From: Mixta sp. Marseille-Q2659
GTDB taxonomy: Bacteria; Pseudomonadota; Gammaproteobacteria; Enterobacterales; Enterobacteriaceae
Assembly: GCF_940807255.1 (NCBI RefSeq)
Contig: NZ_CALNWY010000005.1
Coordinates: 62,001-126,000 of the forward strand
Direction: 5' to 3'
DNA: 64,000 bases
Below are positions 15,618 through 23,699 of the stretch, piece by piece; position 1 is the stretch's first letter, and each line of letters opens with the position of its first letter. The position numbers were made by a program, and so were the translations under genes. The notes under the pieces are model-generated. The model had not been told where the DNA came from. It worked only from the letters and a program-made list of their open reading frames with translations, and ran no database searches.

Positions 15618-15954
15618 ATCGCCAAATAAAAACCGTTGACGCTACCACTCGACGTGCTGGTAAGGCGCGCCACGGTAAATCCTGCGTTGTTTCTGTCAGT
15701 AGTTCCGTATGACAGACACGCAGCACCGGTATCAGTAACAAATATGGCAAAAATATCTTTTGGAAATACTATAGGGAACAGGACCTTCCCTGTCGCACTT
15801 CCTGCAGGGACAGGAGCATATCCCCACTGCAAAATTAATCCCCCGGCTATCTTCTGCCAGCCGGTTCTTGACAGACCGGATGAAAAAGCGCCCATGTCAG
15901 GGATTTGATTAGTATCGCTCCCAACATCCCGTTTTGCCGCTTCGCCCAAACCAA
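15608..15954 (-). pseudogene. Silent tail-fibre C-terminal module B (intact)
   Basis: A second spare fibre end on the minus strand, opening at the crossover site with VGLGEAAKRDVGSDTNQIPD. It contains GGLILQWGYAPVP and closes with SGSVNGFYLAIGI and TAA. It has no own start codon or ribosome site, so it is silent in this orientation. It is an intact donor rather than a decayed gene. Inversion between 14181 and 15952 would fuse it in frame to the first 274 residues of H. Confidence 0.82.
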
Positions 15955-15966
15955 CATTTGTGACAC
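15941..15966 (-). other. DNA-inversion crossover site, module B
   Basis: An inverted copy of the crossover site. GGTTTGGGCGAA and the central TT are identical to module A; the left half (GTGTCACAAATG) differs. It marks the end of the A-B pair. Non-fibre sequence with the PIN gene follows. Confidence 0.65.
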
Positions 15967-15991
15967 TAGTGGTAATGTCTTGGCGTCCTTA

Positions 15992-16015
15992 GTCCGCTAT
16001 GTGCCATAAGTGGAC
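15992..16015. repeat. Hairpin flanking the PIN gene (left copy)
   Basis: GTCCGCT and AGTGGAC are separated by ten bases and form a 7-bp stem with one G-T pair. A second hairpin with the same stem sequence and the same 10-base loop length lies on the other side of the PIN gene at 17222-17245. Confidence 0.45.
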
Positions 16016-16079
16016 ATGGCTGATATCATGATGTACTAATCCACGGGGAACAGGTCACTTAAACTGTTTAAAATAAAAA

Positions 16080-16097
16080 AGGACTCCAAAGAGTCCT
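16080..16097 (-). terminator. Rho-independent terminator of the PIN gene
   Basis: A 7-bp stem (AGGACTC with GAGTCCT) and a 4-base loop lie 21 bases past the PIN stop codon. On the minus strand they are followed by TTTTTTATTTT. Confidence 0.85.
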
Positions 16098-16118
16098 CTG
16101 AGTGTGGCATAACCTGTT

Positions 16119-17081
16119 TTAATTACCGTTAATGAACTTCTTGAAGAATTCAGCAAACTCATCATTGTCTTCGTTCTTGCCAGCCACATATTCTTCGAGA
16201 ATTTTTCTACCAAATTTACGAACGTCCTGATCATGTCTAATATATCCAACTTGATCATTGTCAAAGTAGATGTTCATCAACTTAAGGATCTGGTTCTGGT
16301 TAAAGTCTTTATATTTCGAAAGTTTCTCGATTACTCTATGAGTTGCATGGAAATTAGGAGATTCTTCGAGATCCTTGATCGTGAGTTCTACTTCAAGATC
16401 GGCAAGGTTTGTTGCTTGTGGGAAGTGGTCTTTGATGAACTCAGACAAACGAGCGTACATGTGCGGCTCAGACTTTTTCTTTGTCTTCCACTCATGCTTC
16501 ATGTACTCGTTCATATCACCTTCAATGAAGGGGCTTTTGTAGTCTGAGTCTTCGGTGATCAGGTAAAGATCCTCACCTTCTGGAATCTCTTTCAGCAAGC
16601 ATTCCCAGTTAACAGCGTCGCCGTAAGATTTGTTCTTACCCGGTGGATTGCCTAGATCATAGCGCAGCATACCTTTCTTAATTGTTTCTTCCTCTGCCTC
16701 AATTATTGTAGCTACTCCAAAAATCCTTTTAATAACAATATCGGCGGCTAAAGTTTCAGTCCTGAACTGCTCCTGAATATCACTAAAAATTTTGTTCTTA
16801 ATTTTATTTGATTCAGTGACAGCCTTGTTGAACTTTTTGATATCATCATGCTGTCTGAAGATGTGAGGAAGACCGGGTTTGTAGTCCTTCTCAATCTCTT
16901 TGATGTTGTCAGCTACAACTTTAGAGCGATTACGCCAGAACTCATTCTTCAGAAGCGCCGGGAGCCAAAGTTTAAGTTGTCCGTACTGGTGTAATGCAAA
17001 AACCTTGTCTAACTCGTCTAACTTATCCTTACCCATACGGTAGAAGTCTAAGAATAGATTGGTATCAATGAAGACGTTCAT
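16119..17081 (-). CDS. PIN-domain (probable RNase) protein inside the invertible fibre locus
   Basis: A protein of 320 residues starting MNVFIDTNLFLDFY, chosen because GGAAAGGAAA lies just upstream. An upstream ATG would add 19 unrelated residues. PIN features are the first acidic residue D6 with T7-N8, a later Glu (about E47 in LLKNEFWRNR), and the pair GDAVNWECLL and YLITEDSDY, which supply the other metal-binding acids. The long form resembles DUF4935-type PIN proteins. The rest is charged and helical. The gene has its own terminator and is AT-rich. PIN proteins cleave RNA, so a toxin or abortive-infection role is plausible but inferred. No antitoxin gene is seen beside it. Confidence 0.82.
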   Translation of the reverse strand: MNVFIDTNLFLDFYRMGKDKLDELDKVFALHQYGQLKLWLPALLKNEFWRNRSKVVADNIKEIEKDYKPGLPHIFRQHDDIKKFNKAVTESNKIKNKIFSDIQEQFRTETLAADIVIKRIFGVATIIEAEEETIKKGMLRYDLGNPPGKNKSYGDAVNWECLLKEIPEGEDLYLITEDSDYKSPFIEGDMNEYMKHEWKTKKKSEPHMYARLSEFIKDHFPQATNLADLEVELTIKDLEESPNFHATHRVIEKLSKYKDFNQNQILKLMNIYFDNDQVGYIRHDQDVRKFGRKILEEYVAGKNEDNDEFAEFFKKFINGN

Positions 17082-17221
17082 CAGATTTCCTTTCCATAAA
17101 CATAAGGAAAACCACCCTATCAGACAATTCTTAACCATGCATCAAATATCAGTAAGTTTTCACATAATGTTCACTAACCTGATCTGCCTCCTGTTGATTC
17201 GCATAGAATGCTGTCAGTAAT

Positions 17222-17245
17222 GTCCGCTCCTCGCTCATAGCGGAC
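17222..17245. repeat. Hairpin flanking the PIN gene (right copy)
   Basis: GTCCGCT and AGCGGAC form a perfect 7-bp stem around ten bases. It matches the left copy at 15992-16015 in stem and loop length. The two copies bracket the PIN cargo between fibre modules B and C. Confidence 0.45.
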
Positions 17246-17265
17246 GCATTCGAATAGCAACGTTT

Positions 17266-17621
17266 TTACCAGCCTATACCCCATACTGTTACTGTAGAAG
17301 CTGATTTGGAATAGCTGGATGCAGCAGCAAAAGTCGCGCGATCTACTATTGCGGATGATGTGTAAGGATTACCGTTCGTTGCATAAATGGTCGAGTTGGT
17401 CAGCGCCTGAATTACTGAAAGGCAGGCGGCAGGAAATGAAACCGGCCATGATGAATTAACGACAACCATCGTCCCATCGGTAGATTGCGGCACGGTAACA
17501 GATTTCCACTGCAAAATAATATTCCGCACTGTACCGCCAATAACTACCGGTACGGACAGCCACCCTGAACCACTTGCTGCTGCTGAGGCCGCAGGCAGTT
17601 TTGCAGCCTCGCCCAAACCAA
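17266..17621 (-). pseudogene. Silent tail-fibre C-terminal module C (intact)
   Basis: A third spare fibre end on the minus strand, opening with VGLGEAAKLPAASAAASGSG, where LPA matches H more closely than modules A and B do. It contains NIILQWKSVTVPQ and ends TVTVWGIGW followed by a stop. No start codon or ribosome site belongs to it. Inversion with the H site would span about 3.4 kb and carry tfa, modules A and B and the PIN gene with it. Confidence 0.82.
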
Positions 17622-17633
17622 CCAAAAACCGAA
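17608..17633 (-). other. DNA-inversion crossover site, module C
   Basis: An inverted copy of the crossover site with right half GGTTTGGGCGAG (identical to H) and central TT. The left half TTCGGTTTTTGG differs. It is about 65 bases from the invertase start codon, as gix and cix lie next to their invertase genes in Mu and P1. Confidence 0.65.
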
Positions 17634-17697
17634 AGAAACCCCTGGCCCTGAAAAGCACCAGGCTGGCACACTCCATGCCATTTATGCGAGGTTTACC

Positions 17698-18330
17698 GTG
17701 CTGATTGGCTACATCAGGGTGTCAACAAATGACCAGAACACCGATTTGCAGCGTAACGCACTGCAGAGCGCAAATTGTGAACTGATTTTTGAAGACAGAA
17801 TAAGCGGAAAAAAGGCAGACAGACCGGGACTGAAAAAAGCACTGCGCTGCCTGCAGGAGGGCGACACACTGGTGGTGTGGAAACTGGATCGGCTTGGCCG
17901 GAGTATGCGCCATCTGGTGATGCTGACTGAGGAACTGCGCGAAAAAGGAATAAACTTCCGCAGCCTGACCGACAGTATTGATACCAGCACACCAATGGGC
18001 CGCTTCTTTTTTCATGTCATGGGGGCGCTGGCGGAAATGGAGCGCGAGCTGATTGTTGAGCGTACCCGTGCAGGACTGGCAGCGGCGCGTGAAAAAGGTC
18101 GCATCGGCGGGCGCCGCAGGATAATGACAGAAGAGGTAACCGAAAGAGCCAGGCGGATGTTACGTAACGGTGCGACCCTGCATCAGGTGGCGCTGGTTCT
18201 GGATGTTTCGGTTAAGACGCTGTATCGCTACATCCCGGCAGCTGAGCAAAAGGAATTGAAAAAAAGCCAGTCGTCCGTTGTGTCAGACCTCATACAACAG
18301 CAAGGGCGTGAATCAACCGGAGCCACGTAA
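17698..18330 (+). CDS. Serine DNA invertase (Hin/Gin/Cin family)
   Basis: A site-specific recombinase that inverts DNA between the four crossover sites, normally helped by Fis bound to an enhancer. The 210 residues have the family order: N-terminal catalytic domain with nucleophile Ser9 (YIRVSTNDQNTDLQ), VVWKLDRLGRSMRHLV, the MGRFFFHVMGALAEMERELI dimer helix, and a C-terminal helix-turn-helix (LHQVALVLDVSVKTLYRYIP). Translation starts at GTG with AGG seven bases before. The C-terminus is about 15-20 residues longer than Gin. The Ogr site for FI lies in its last codons. Confidence 0.95.
   Translation: MLIGYIRVSTNDQNTDLQRNALQSANCELIFEDRISGKKADRPGLKKALRCLQEGDTLVVWKLDRLGRSMRHLVMLTEELREKGINFRSLTDSIDTSTPMGRFFFHVMGALAEMERELIVERTRAGLAAAREKGRIGGRRRIMTEEVTERARRMLRNGATLHQVALVLDVSVKTLYRYIPAAEQKELKKSQSSVVSDLIQQQGRESTGAT
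18279..18296. promoter_or_regulatory. Ogr/Delta-type site upstream of FI
   Basis: A TGT-N12-ACA dyad inside the 3' end of the invertase gene. The -55 geometry predicts a start near 18342, 25 bases before the FI ATG. This corresponds to the P2 F promoter that drives the sheath-tube-tape operon. Confidence 0.72.
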
Positions 18331-18366
18331 CACCATAGCAAAACCCCTTAACCGGAGATTTGCTAC

Positions 18367-19539
18367 ATGGCAGACGATTATCATCACGGCGTGCGCGTTA
18401 CGGAAATTAACGAAGGCACCCGCACCATTTCAACGGTAAGTACCGCGATTGTGGGCATGGTCTGTACCGCAGACGATGCCGACGCGGCAACCTTCCCGCT
18501 GAATACCCCCGTTTTACTCACCGACGTGCTGACCGCCAGCGGCAAAGCCGGAGAGTCAGGCACGCTGGCCCGTTCGCTCGATGCGATCGGCGACCAGGCC
18601 AAACCGGTGACCGTGGTCGTGCGCGTGGCGCAGGGCGAAACCGAAGCGGAAACCACGTCCAACATCATCGGCGGCGTGACCGCAGACGGCAAACGCACCG
18701 GCATGAAAGCGCTGCTGACCGCGCAGGCCAAATGCGGCGTTAAGCCGCGCATCCTCGGCGTGCCCGGACACGACACGCAGGCGGTGGCAACGGAGCTGTT
18801 ATCCGTGGCGCAGAGCCTGCGCGGCTTTGCCTATCTCACTGCTTACGGCTGTAAGACCGTGGAAGAGGCGATCGCCTATCGCGCCAACTTCAGCCAGCGC
18901 GAAGGGATGCTTATCTGGCCGGATTTCATCAACTTTGACACCGTGCTGAACGCGGACGCCACGGCTTATGCCACCGCCCGTGCGCTCGGCCTGCGTGCAA
19001 AAATAGACCAGCAGACCGGCTGGCACAAAACCCTGTCCAACGTGGGCGTGAACGGCGTCACCGGCATTTCCGCAGACGTCTTCTGGGACCTGCAGGACCC
19101 GGCAACGGATGCGGGCCTGCTGAACCAGAACGACGTCACCACGCTGATCCGCCAGGACGGCTTCCGCTTCTGGGGTTCCCGCTGCCTGAGCGACGATCCG
19201 TTGTTTGCGTTTGAGAACTACACCCGCACCGCGCAGGTGCTGATGGACACCATGGCGGAGGCGCAGATGTGGGCGGTGGACGGTGCCCTGAATCCGTCGC
19301 TGGCCCGCGACATTATCGAAAGCATTCGCGCAAAACTGCGCAGCCTGGTCAGCCAGGGCTATCTCATTGGCGCCGACTGCTGGCTGGATGAGAGCGTGAA
19401 CGACAAGGACACGCTCAAGGCGGGCAAACTCACCATTGACTATGACTACACGCCGGTGCCGCCGCTGGAAAACCTGATGCTGCGCCAGCGCATCACGGAC
19501 CAGTATCTGGTGAACTTTGCCAGCCAGGTCAGCGCGTAA
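18367..19539 (+). CDS. FI: Tail sheath protein (P2 gpFI family)
   Basis: The contractile sheath subunit. The protein has 390 residues (P2 FI 396). It starts [19 protein letters not shown] and has the sheath motif [15 protein letters not shown] and the C-terminal [18 protein letters not shown]-like stretch (here [19 protein letters not shown]). Spacing to FII is 12 bases with a clear AAGGAG ribosome site. No defect is seen. Confidence 0.96.
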   Translation: MADDYHHGVRVTEINEGTRTISTVSTAIVGMVCTADDADAATFPLNTPVLLTDVLTASGKAGESGTLARSLDAIGDQAKPVTVVVRVAQGETEAETTSNIIGGVTADGKRTGMKALLTAQAKCGVKPRILGVPGHDTQAVATELLSVAQSLRGFAYLTAYGCKTVEEAIAYRANFSQREGMLIWPDFINFDTVLNADATAYATARALGLRAKIDQQTGWHKTLSNVGVNGVTGISADVFWDLQDPATDAGLLNQNDVTTLIRQDGFRFWGSRCLSDDPLFAFENYTRTAQVLMDTMAEAQMWAVDGALNPSLARDIIESIRAKLRSLVSQGYLIGADCWLDESVNDKDTLKAGKLTIDYDYTPVPPLENLMLRQRITDQYLVNFASQVSA

Positions 19540-19551
19540 GGAGAAAAACAG

Positions 19552-20067
19552 ATGGCATTACCCCGCAAGCTGAAACACCTGAACCTGTTTAACGACGGGA
19601 ACAACTGGATGGGCATCGTGGAATCGTTGACCCTGCCGAAATTTACCCGCAAGTTTGAAAAATACCGTGGCGGCGGGATGCCGGGCGCGGTGGACATTGA
19701 TATGGGGCTGGATGACGGCGCGCTGGATACCGAATTTTCCATCGGCGGCACGGAGCTGCTGCTGTTCAAACAGATGGGCGCCGTTACGGCGGACGCCATT
19801 CAGCTGCGCTTTACCGGCTCCATTCAGACGGACAGCACCGGTGAGGTGCAGGCCGTGGAGCTGGTCGTACGCGGTCGCCACAAAGAGGTGGATTCCGGCG
19901 AGTGGAAAACCGGTGAGAGCAACAGCACCAAAGTGTCCGGCACCAACAGCTACGCGAAGCTGACCATTAACGGCGAGGTGCTGTACGAGGTTGACCTGGT
20001 GAACATGGTTGAAATCGTCGGCGGCACGGATCTGATGGAAAAACACAAAAGCGCCCTTGGCCTCTGA
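19552..20067 (+). CDS. FII: Tail tube protein (P2 gpFII family)
   Basis: The inner tail-tube subunit. The protein has 171 residues (P2 FII 172). It begins MALPRKLKHLNLFNDGNNW, and has KYRGGGMPG and a C-terminal YEVDLVNMVEIVGGTDLMEK, both typical. It is co-transcribed with FI. The 57 bases after it carry a CCGGCAGGGGAAGCCCTGCCG hairpin-like sequence without a T run. Confidence 0.95.
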   Translation: MALPRKLKHLNLFNDGNNWMGIVESLTLPKFTRKFEKYRGGGMPGAVDIDMGLDDGALDTEFSIGGTELLLFKQMGAVTADAIQLRFTGSIQTDSTGEVQAVELVVRGRHKEVDSGEWKTGESNSTKVSGTNSYAKLTINGEVLYEVDLVNMVEIVGGTDLMEKHKSALGL

Positions 20068-20124
20068 TAACCCCGGCAGGGGAAGCCCTGCCGCATTTTC
20101 TTAACGCATTCAGGACATAAAACG

Positions 20125-20448
20125 ATGACAGAGATTAAACACGACGCCGTACCGCAGCCGCAGCAGAAAACCGTCACCCTGGACACGCCGGTAACGCGTG
20201 GCAAAGAGCAGATTACCAGCGTGACCCTGCGCAAGCCGCAGTCCGGCGCACTGCGCGGCACCCGCCTGCAGGCGCTGATGGATATGGACGTGAACGCGAT
20301 GATGACGGTTATCCCGCGCATCAGCCAGCCCGCGCTGCAGCCGCATGAGATTGCCGAAATGGACCCTGCCGACCTGCTTTCGCTGTCGGTGGAGGTGGTC
20401 ACTTTTTTGTTGCCGAAGTCGGTGCTGTCGGATTTCCCGACGAACTGA
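20125..20448 (+). CDS. E: Tail protein E (zero-frame product)
   Basis: A tail assembly chaperone of 107 residues (P2 E 91). The start MTEIKHDAVPQPQQKTVTLD is followed by the conserved core VTLRKPQSGALRGTRLQAL. Codon 93 onward covers a slippery run, from which a minority of ribosomes should shift to make the longer E+E' product. The zero-frame protein ends 12 codons after the slip site. Confidence 0.9.
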   Translation: MTEIKHDAVPQPQQKTVTLDTPVTRGKEQITSVTLRKPQSGALRGTRLQALMDMDVNAMMTVIPRISQPALQPHEIAEMDPADLLSLSVEVVTFLLPKSVLSDFPTN

Positions 20449-20585
20449 CGGTGGATGACCTGGTGGCGGACATCGCCACCATTTTTCACTGGCCGCCGTC
20501 CGTCACTGACGTGATGCCGCTTACCGAAGTGCTGGAGTGGCGGCATAAAGCGATATTGCGAAGCGGAGCCGGTGACGATGAGTGA
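20125..20585 (+). CDS. E': E+E' fusion made by -1 ribosomal frameshift
   Basis: The heptamer T TTT TTG at 20403-20409 is in the zero frame of E as ACT TTT TTG. This is the same slip sequence as in P2. After a -1 shift the frame stays open for 58 codons, beginning VAEVGAVGFPDELTVDDLVAD and ending GAGDDE, giving about 153 residues. The E+E' product is the equivalent of lambda gpG-T, needed for tape-measure loading. The end overlaps the T start codon. Confidence 0.85.
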
Positions 20586-23217
20586 CACAAACCTGCGGCT
20601 GCAGGTGGTTTTAAACGCGGTGGATAAAATCACCCGTCCTTTCCGAAACGCGCAGGCCGGTTCCAGGGAGCTGGCCGCCGCGCTGAAAGCCAGTAAAGAC
20701 ACCCTGAAATCCCTGAACGAGCAGGCCGGAAAAATCGACGGGTTCCGCAAAACCCGATCGCAGCTTGCCATCACCGAAAAAAATCTGGCCGCAGCCCGAC
20801 AGGAAGCTGCCGCGCTGGCGACACAGTTTGCCGCCACCAACCGCCCCACGGCACAGCAGGCCCGACTGCTGGAGCAGGCCAAAAACCGCGCCAGCGAGCT
20901 GCAGCAGAAATATAACGGGCTGCGCCTGTCCGTGCAGCGCCAGCGTGAGGCGCTGAACGCCGCCGGTATCGATACAAAACAGCTGAGCGCCGCGCAGCGT
21001 CGCCTGAAAACCGACGCGGAAGCCGCCAGCGGTGCCATTGAGCGCCAGCAGGCGACCCTGCGAAAGCTGGGCGAACGGCAGCAGAAACTGAACGCCATCC
21101 GGGCGCGCCGGGAGAAAACGCAGGAACTGCGCAATAACCTTGCCGGGAACGGCGCCGGTATGGTGGCGTCCGGTGTAGCTGCGGGCATGACGATGATGGC
21201 CCCGGTCAGCGCCTACGCGCAGTCGGAGGACGCCGCCACGCAGCTGGCCGCCTCCATGATGGGGCCGGGGGCGAAAGTCGCGCCGGAGTTTGAAAAAATA
21301 AACCGGCTGGCCGTCAGCCTGGGCGACAGGCTGCCCGGCACCACGGCGGACTTCCAGAACATGATGACCATGCTGCGCCGTCAGGGCATGTCCGCGCAGT
21401 CCATCCTGGGCGGGCTGGGTGAAGCCACCGCCTATCTGGGCGTGCAGCTGAAGATGGCGCCCACGGAGGCGGCGGAGTTTGCCGCCAAGCTGCAGGACGC
21501 CACGCAGACCTCGGAAAAAGACATGATGGCGCTGACCGACATCATCCAGAAAGGCTTCTACGCCGGGGTGGATTCAGAAAACATGCTGCAGGGCTACGCC
21601 AAAATCGGCAGCGCGATGGACATCATCAAAATGAAGGGACTGGATGCGGCAAAAGCCTTTGCGCCGCTGCTGGTCATGGCGGACCAGCAGGGTATGGACG
21701 GCGGCTCGGCGGGGAACGCCTACCGCAAGGTGCTGCAGGCCATGATGGACACTAAAAAAATCGGCGGCGTGAACAAGGACCTGAAGGGCACCGGCGTGAA
21801 GTTCGACTTCACCAACGGCAGGGGCGAGTTTGCCGGGATCGAAAAGATGTATGCGCAGCTGGACCAGCTGAAAACGCTGAGTACGGAAAAGCGCCTGCGG
21901 ACGCTCAAGGATATGTTCGGGGACGATGCGGAAACCCTGCAGGTCCTGAACAACATGATCACCAAAGGACTGGCAGGCTATAAGGAAACGGCGGCCAAAC
22001 TGGAAAATCAGGCATCCCTGCGTGAGCGCGTGGACGCGTCACTGAACACACTCGGCAACAAATGGGACGCTGCCAGCGGCTCATTCACCAACGCAATGGC
22101 CGCCATCGGTGAAACCGTTGCGCCAGTGCTGAAGGAGCTGGCCGACTGGCTGGGCGATCTGGCCTCGGCGCTGGGAAATTTTGTAAAAGCGCATCCGCAG
22201 CTGACCGCCGCGCTGTTCAAAATGGCAGCCGGGTTTGCTGTCGCCATGACGGCCATCGGGGCGCTGTCGCTGGCAGCGGCGTCCATTCTCGGCCCGCTGG
22301 CCCTGATGCGGATGAGCTTCAGTATGCTGGGGCTGAAGGTGCCCGGCGCGTTCGGGCTTATCCGTAATGCGCTGGGCATCGTGGGCAAGGGCGTGCTGTG
22401 GCTGGGGCGGCTGATGCTGGCAAACCCGATTCTGGCCGTGGTGGGTCTGATTGCGATGGCAGCGCTGTATATCTGGCAGAACTGGGAGACGCTGGGGCCA
22501 AAGTTTGCCGCGCTGTGGGTCACCATCCGCGATGGTGCAATTGGTGCATGGAATACCATCACCACCTGGATAAGCACTAAATGGAATGAAATCACGTCAG
22601 ACCTCAAGGCGCTGCCCGCCCGTTTTCAGGAGGCCGGGGCGCAGATGATTGACGGCCTGATGGCGGGCATTAGTCAGAAATGGGAGGCACTGAAAAGTAA
22701 GCTGACGTCGCTGAACAGCTACCTGCCGGACTGGATGAAGCCGGATGCCGCAGGCGGCAACGGCCCTGCGGGCAAGCCTGCGGCGCCGAAGAAAACAGGC
22801 TTTGCCGGGCTGTTTGACAGTGGCGGTTTTATCCCGTCCGGGCAGTTTGGCATTGCTGGCGAAAACGGCCCGGAGCTGGTAAACGGTCCCGCCCGCATTA
22901 CCAGCCGCAGGCGTACCGCCGCGCTGGCCGCCACGGCGGCGCTGGCAATGGGCGCTGCTGCCACGCCTGCAACCGCCCGCCCGCTGCATCCGATGAGCCT
23001 GCCGGTTAAGTCCGGGGCAGCGGTAAAAGCAGCCAGTGCCGGAAGCAGCCCGGCGCCCGCCGTGACCATTCACGCCCCGATTACCATTGTGCAGCAGCCA
23101 GGGCAGAGCGCACAGGACGTGGTGGCGGAGGTGATGCGCCAGCTGGAGGCAAAAGAGCGGCAGGCGCAGGCCCGCGCCCGCAGCAGTTACCGTGACCGGG
23201 GAGGATTTGACGAATGA
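20578..23217 (+). CDS. T: Tail tape-measure protein (P2 gpT family)
   Basis: Sets tail length. The protein has 879 residues (P2 gpT 815), so the tail may be slightly longer. The ATG giving MSDTNLRLQVVLNAVDK is chosen because it matches the family start; a GTG six bases upstream is possible. The N-terminal 190 residues are a long coiled coil. Then come the phage-tape domain (SEDAATQLAASMMGPGA) and two or three hydrophobic helices (about 535-640, including VVGLIAMAALYIW). The C-terminal region has GGFIPSGQFGIAGENGPELV and repeated Ala-rich helices. Confidence 0.95.
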   Translation: MSDTNLRLQVVLNAVDKITRPFRNAQAGSRELAAALKASKDTLKSLNEQAGKIDGFRKTRSQLAITEKNLAAARQEAAALATQFAATNRPTAQQARLLEQAKNRASELQQKYNGLRLSVQRQREALNAAGIDTKQLSAAQRRLKTDAEAASGAIERQQATLRKLGERQQKLNAIRARREKTQELRNNLAGNGAGMVASGVAAGMTMMAPVSAYAQSEDAATQLAASMMGPGAKVAPEFEKINRLAVSLGDRLPGTTADFQNMMTMLRRQGMSAQSILGGLGEATAYLGVQLKMAPTEAAEFAAKLQDATQTSEKDMMALTDIIQKGFYAGVDSENMLQGYAKIGSAMDIIKMKGLDAAKAFAPLLVMADQQGMDGGSAGNAYRKVLQAMMDTKKIGGVNKDLKGTGVKFDFTNGRGEFAGIEKMYAQLDQLKTLSTEKRLRTLKDMFGDDAETLQVLNNMITKGLAGYKETAAKLENQASLRERVDASLNTLGNKWDAASGSFTNAMAAIGETVAPVLKELADWLGDLASALGNFVKAHPQLTAALFKMAAGFAVAMTAIGALSLAAASILGPLALMRMSFSMLGLKVPGAFGLIRNALGIVGKGVLWLGRLMLANPILAVVGLIAMAALYIWQNWETLGPKFAALWVTIRDGAIGAWNTITTWISTKWNEITSDLKALPARFQEAGAQMIDGLMAGISQKWEALKSKLTSLNSYLPDWMKPDAAGGNGPAGKPAAPKKTGFAGLFDSGGFIPSGQFGIAGENGPELVNGPARITSRRRTAALAATAALAMGAAATPATARPLHPMSLPVKSGAAVKAASAGSSPAPAVTIHAPITIVQQPGQSAQDVVAEVMRQLEAKERQAQARARSSYRDRGGFDE

Positions 23218-23699
23218 TGATGACGCTGGGTTTGTTTGTTTTCATGCTGAAAACGGTGCCGTATCAGGAGCTGCAGTATCAGCGCAGCTGGCGCTTTCCC
23301 ACCAACAGCCGCGTGGGGCTGCGGCCGTCAGCGCAGTTTCTGGGGCCGGACACCGACACGCTGACGCTGACCGGCACGCTGCTGCCGGAAATTACCGGCG
23401 GCAGGCTGTCGCTGTTTGCGCTGGAGCAGATGGCGGAGCTGGGCAAGGCGTGGCCGCTGATTGAGGGCAGCGGCACCATCTTCGGTATGTTCGTGATCGA
23501 GAGCCTGAACCAGACGAGGGCAGAATTTTTCAGTAACGGCGCGTGCCGACGCATCGAGTTCACGCTGACGCTGAAACGGGTGGACGAGTCGCTGGGCGAG
23601 ATGTTCGGCAGCCTGAGTGACCAGCTGGCATCGATGCAAAAGGCTGCCAGCGGCGCAGCAGGAAAAGCGGCTGCCGCCGTGGGAGGGCTGTTCCAGTGA
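23214..23699 (+). CDS. U: Tail protein U (P2 gpU family)
   Basis: A tail-end protein of 161 residues (P2 U 159), related to Mu tail components. Three consecutive ATGs overlap the T stop codon, so the exact start is uncertain by two residues. Conserved features are LGLFVFMLKTVPYQ, the LTGTLLPEITGGRLS segment, and FTLTLKRVDESLGEMFG. The stop overlaps the GTG-initiated D gene by four bases. Confidence 0.93.
   Translation: MMMTLGLFVFMLKTVPYQELQYQRSWRFPTNSRVGLRPSAQFLGPDTDTLTLTGTLLPEITGGRLSLFALEQMAELGKAWPLIEGSGTIFGMFVIESLNQTRAEFFSNGACRRIEFTLTLKRVDESLGEMFGSLSDQLASMQKAASGAAGKAAAAVGGLFQ

Noticed and set aside
19950-21188. Minus-strand frame of 412 residues across FII, E and T
   Set aside because: Antisense to three well-supported tail genes and the E/E' overlap; Arg, Ser, Ala and Cys-rich composition is typical of a shadow frame.
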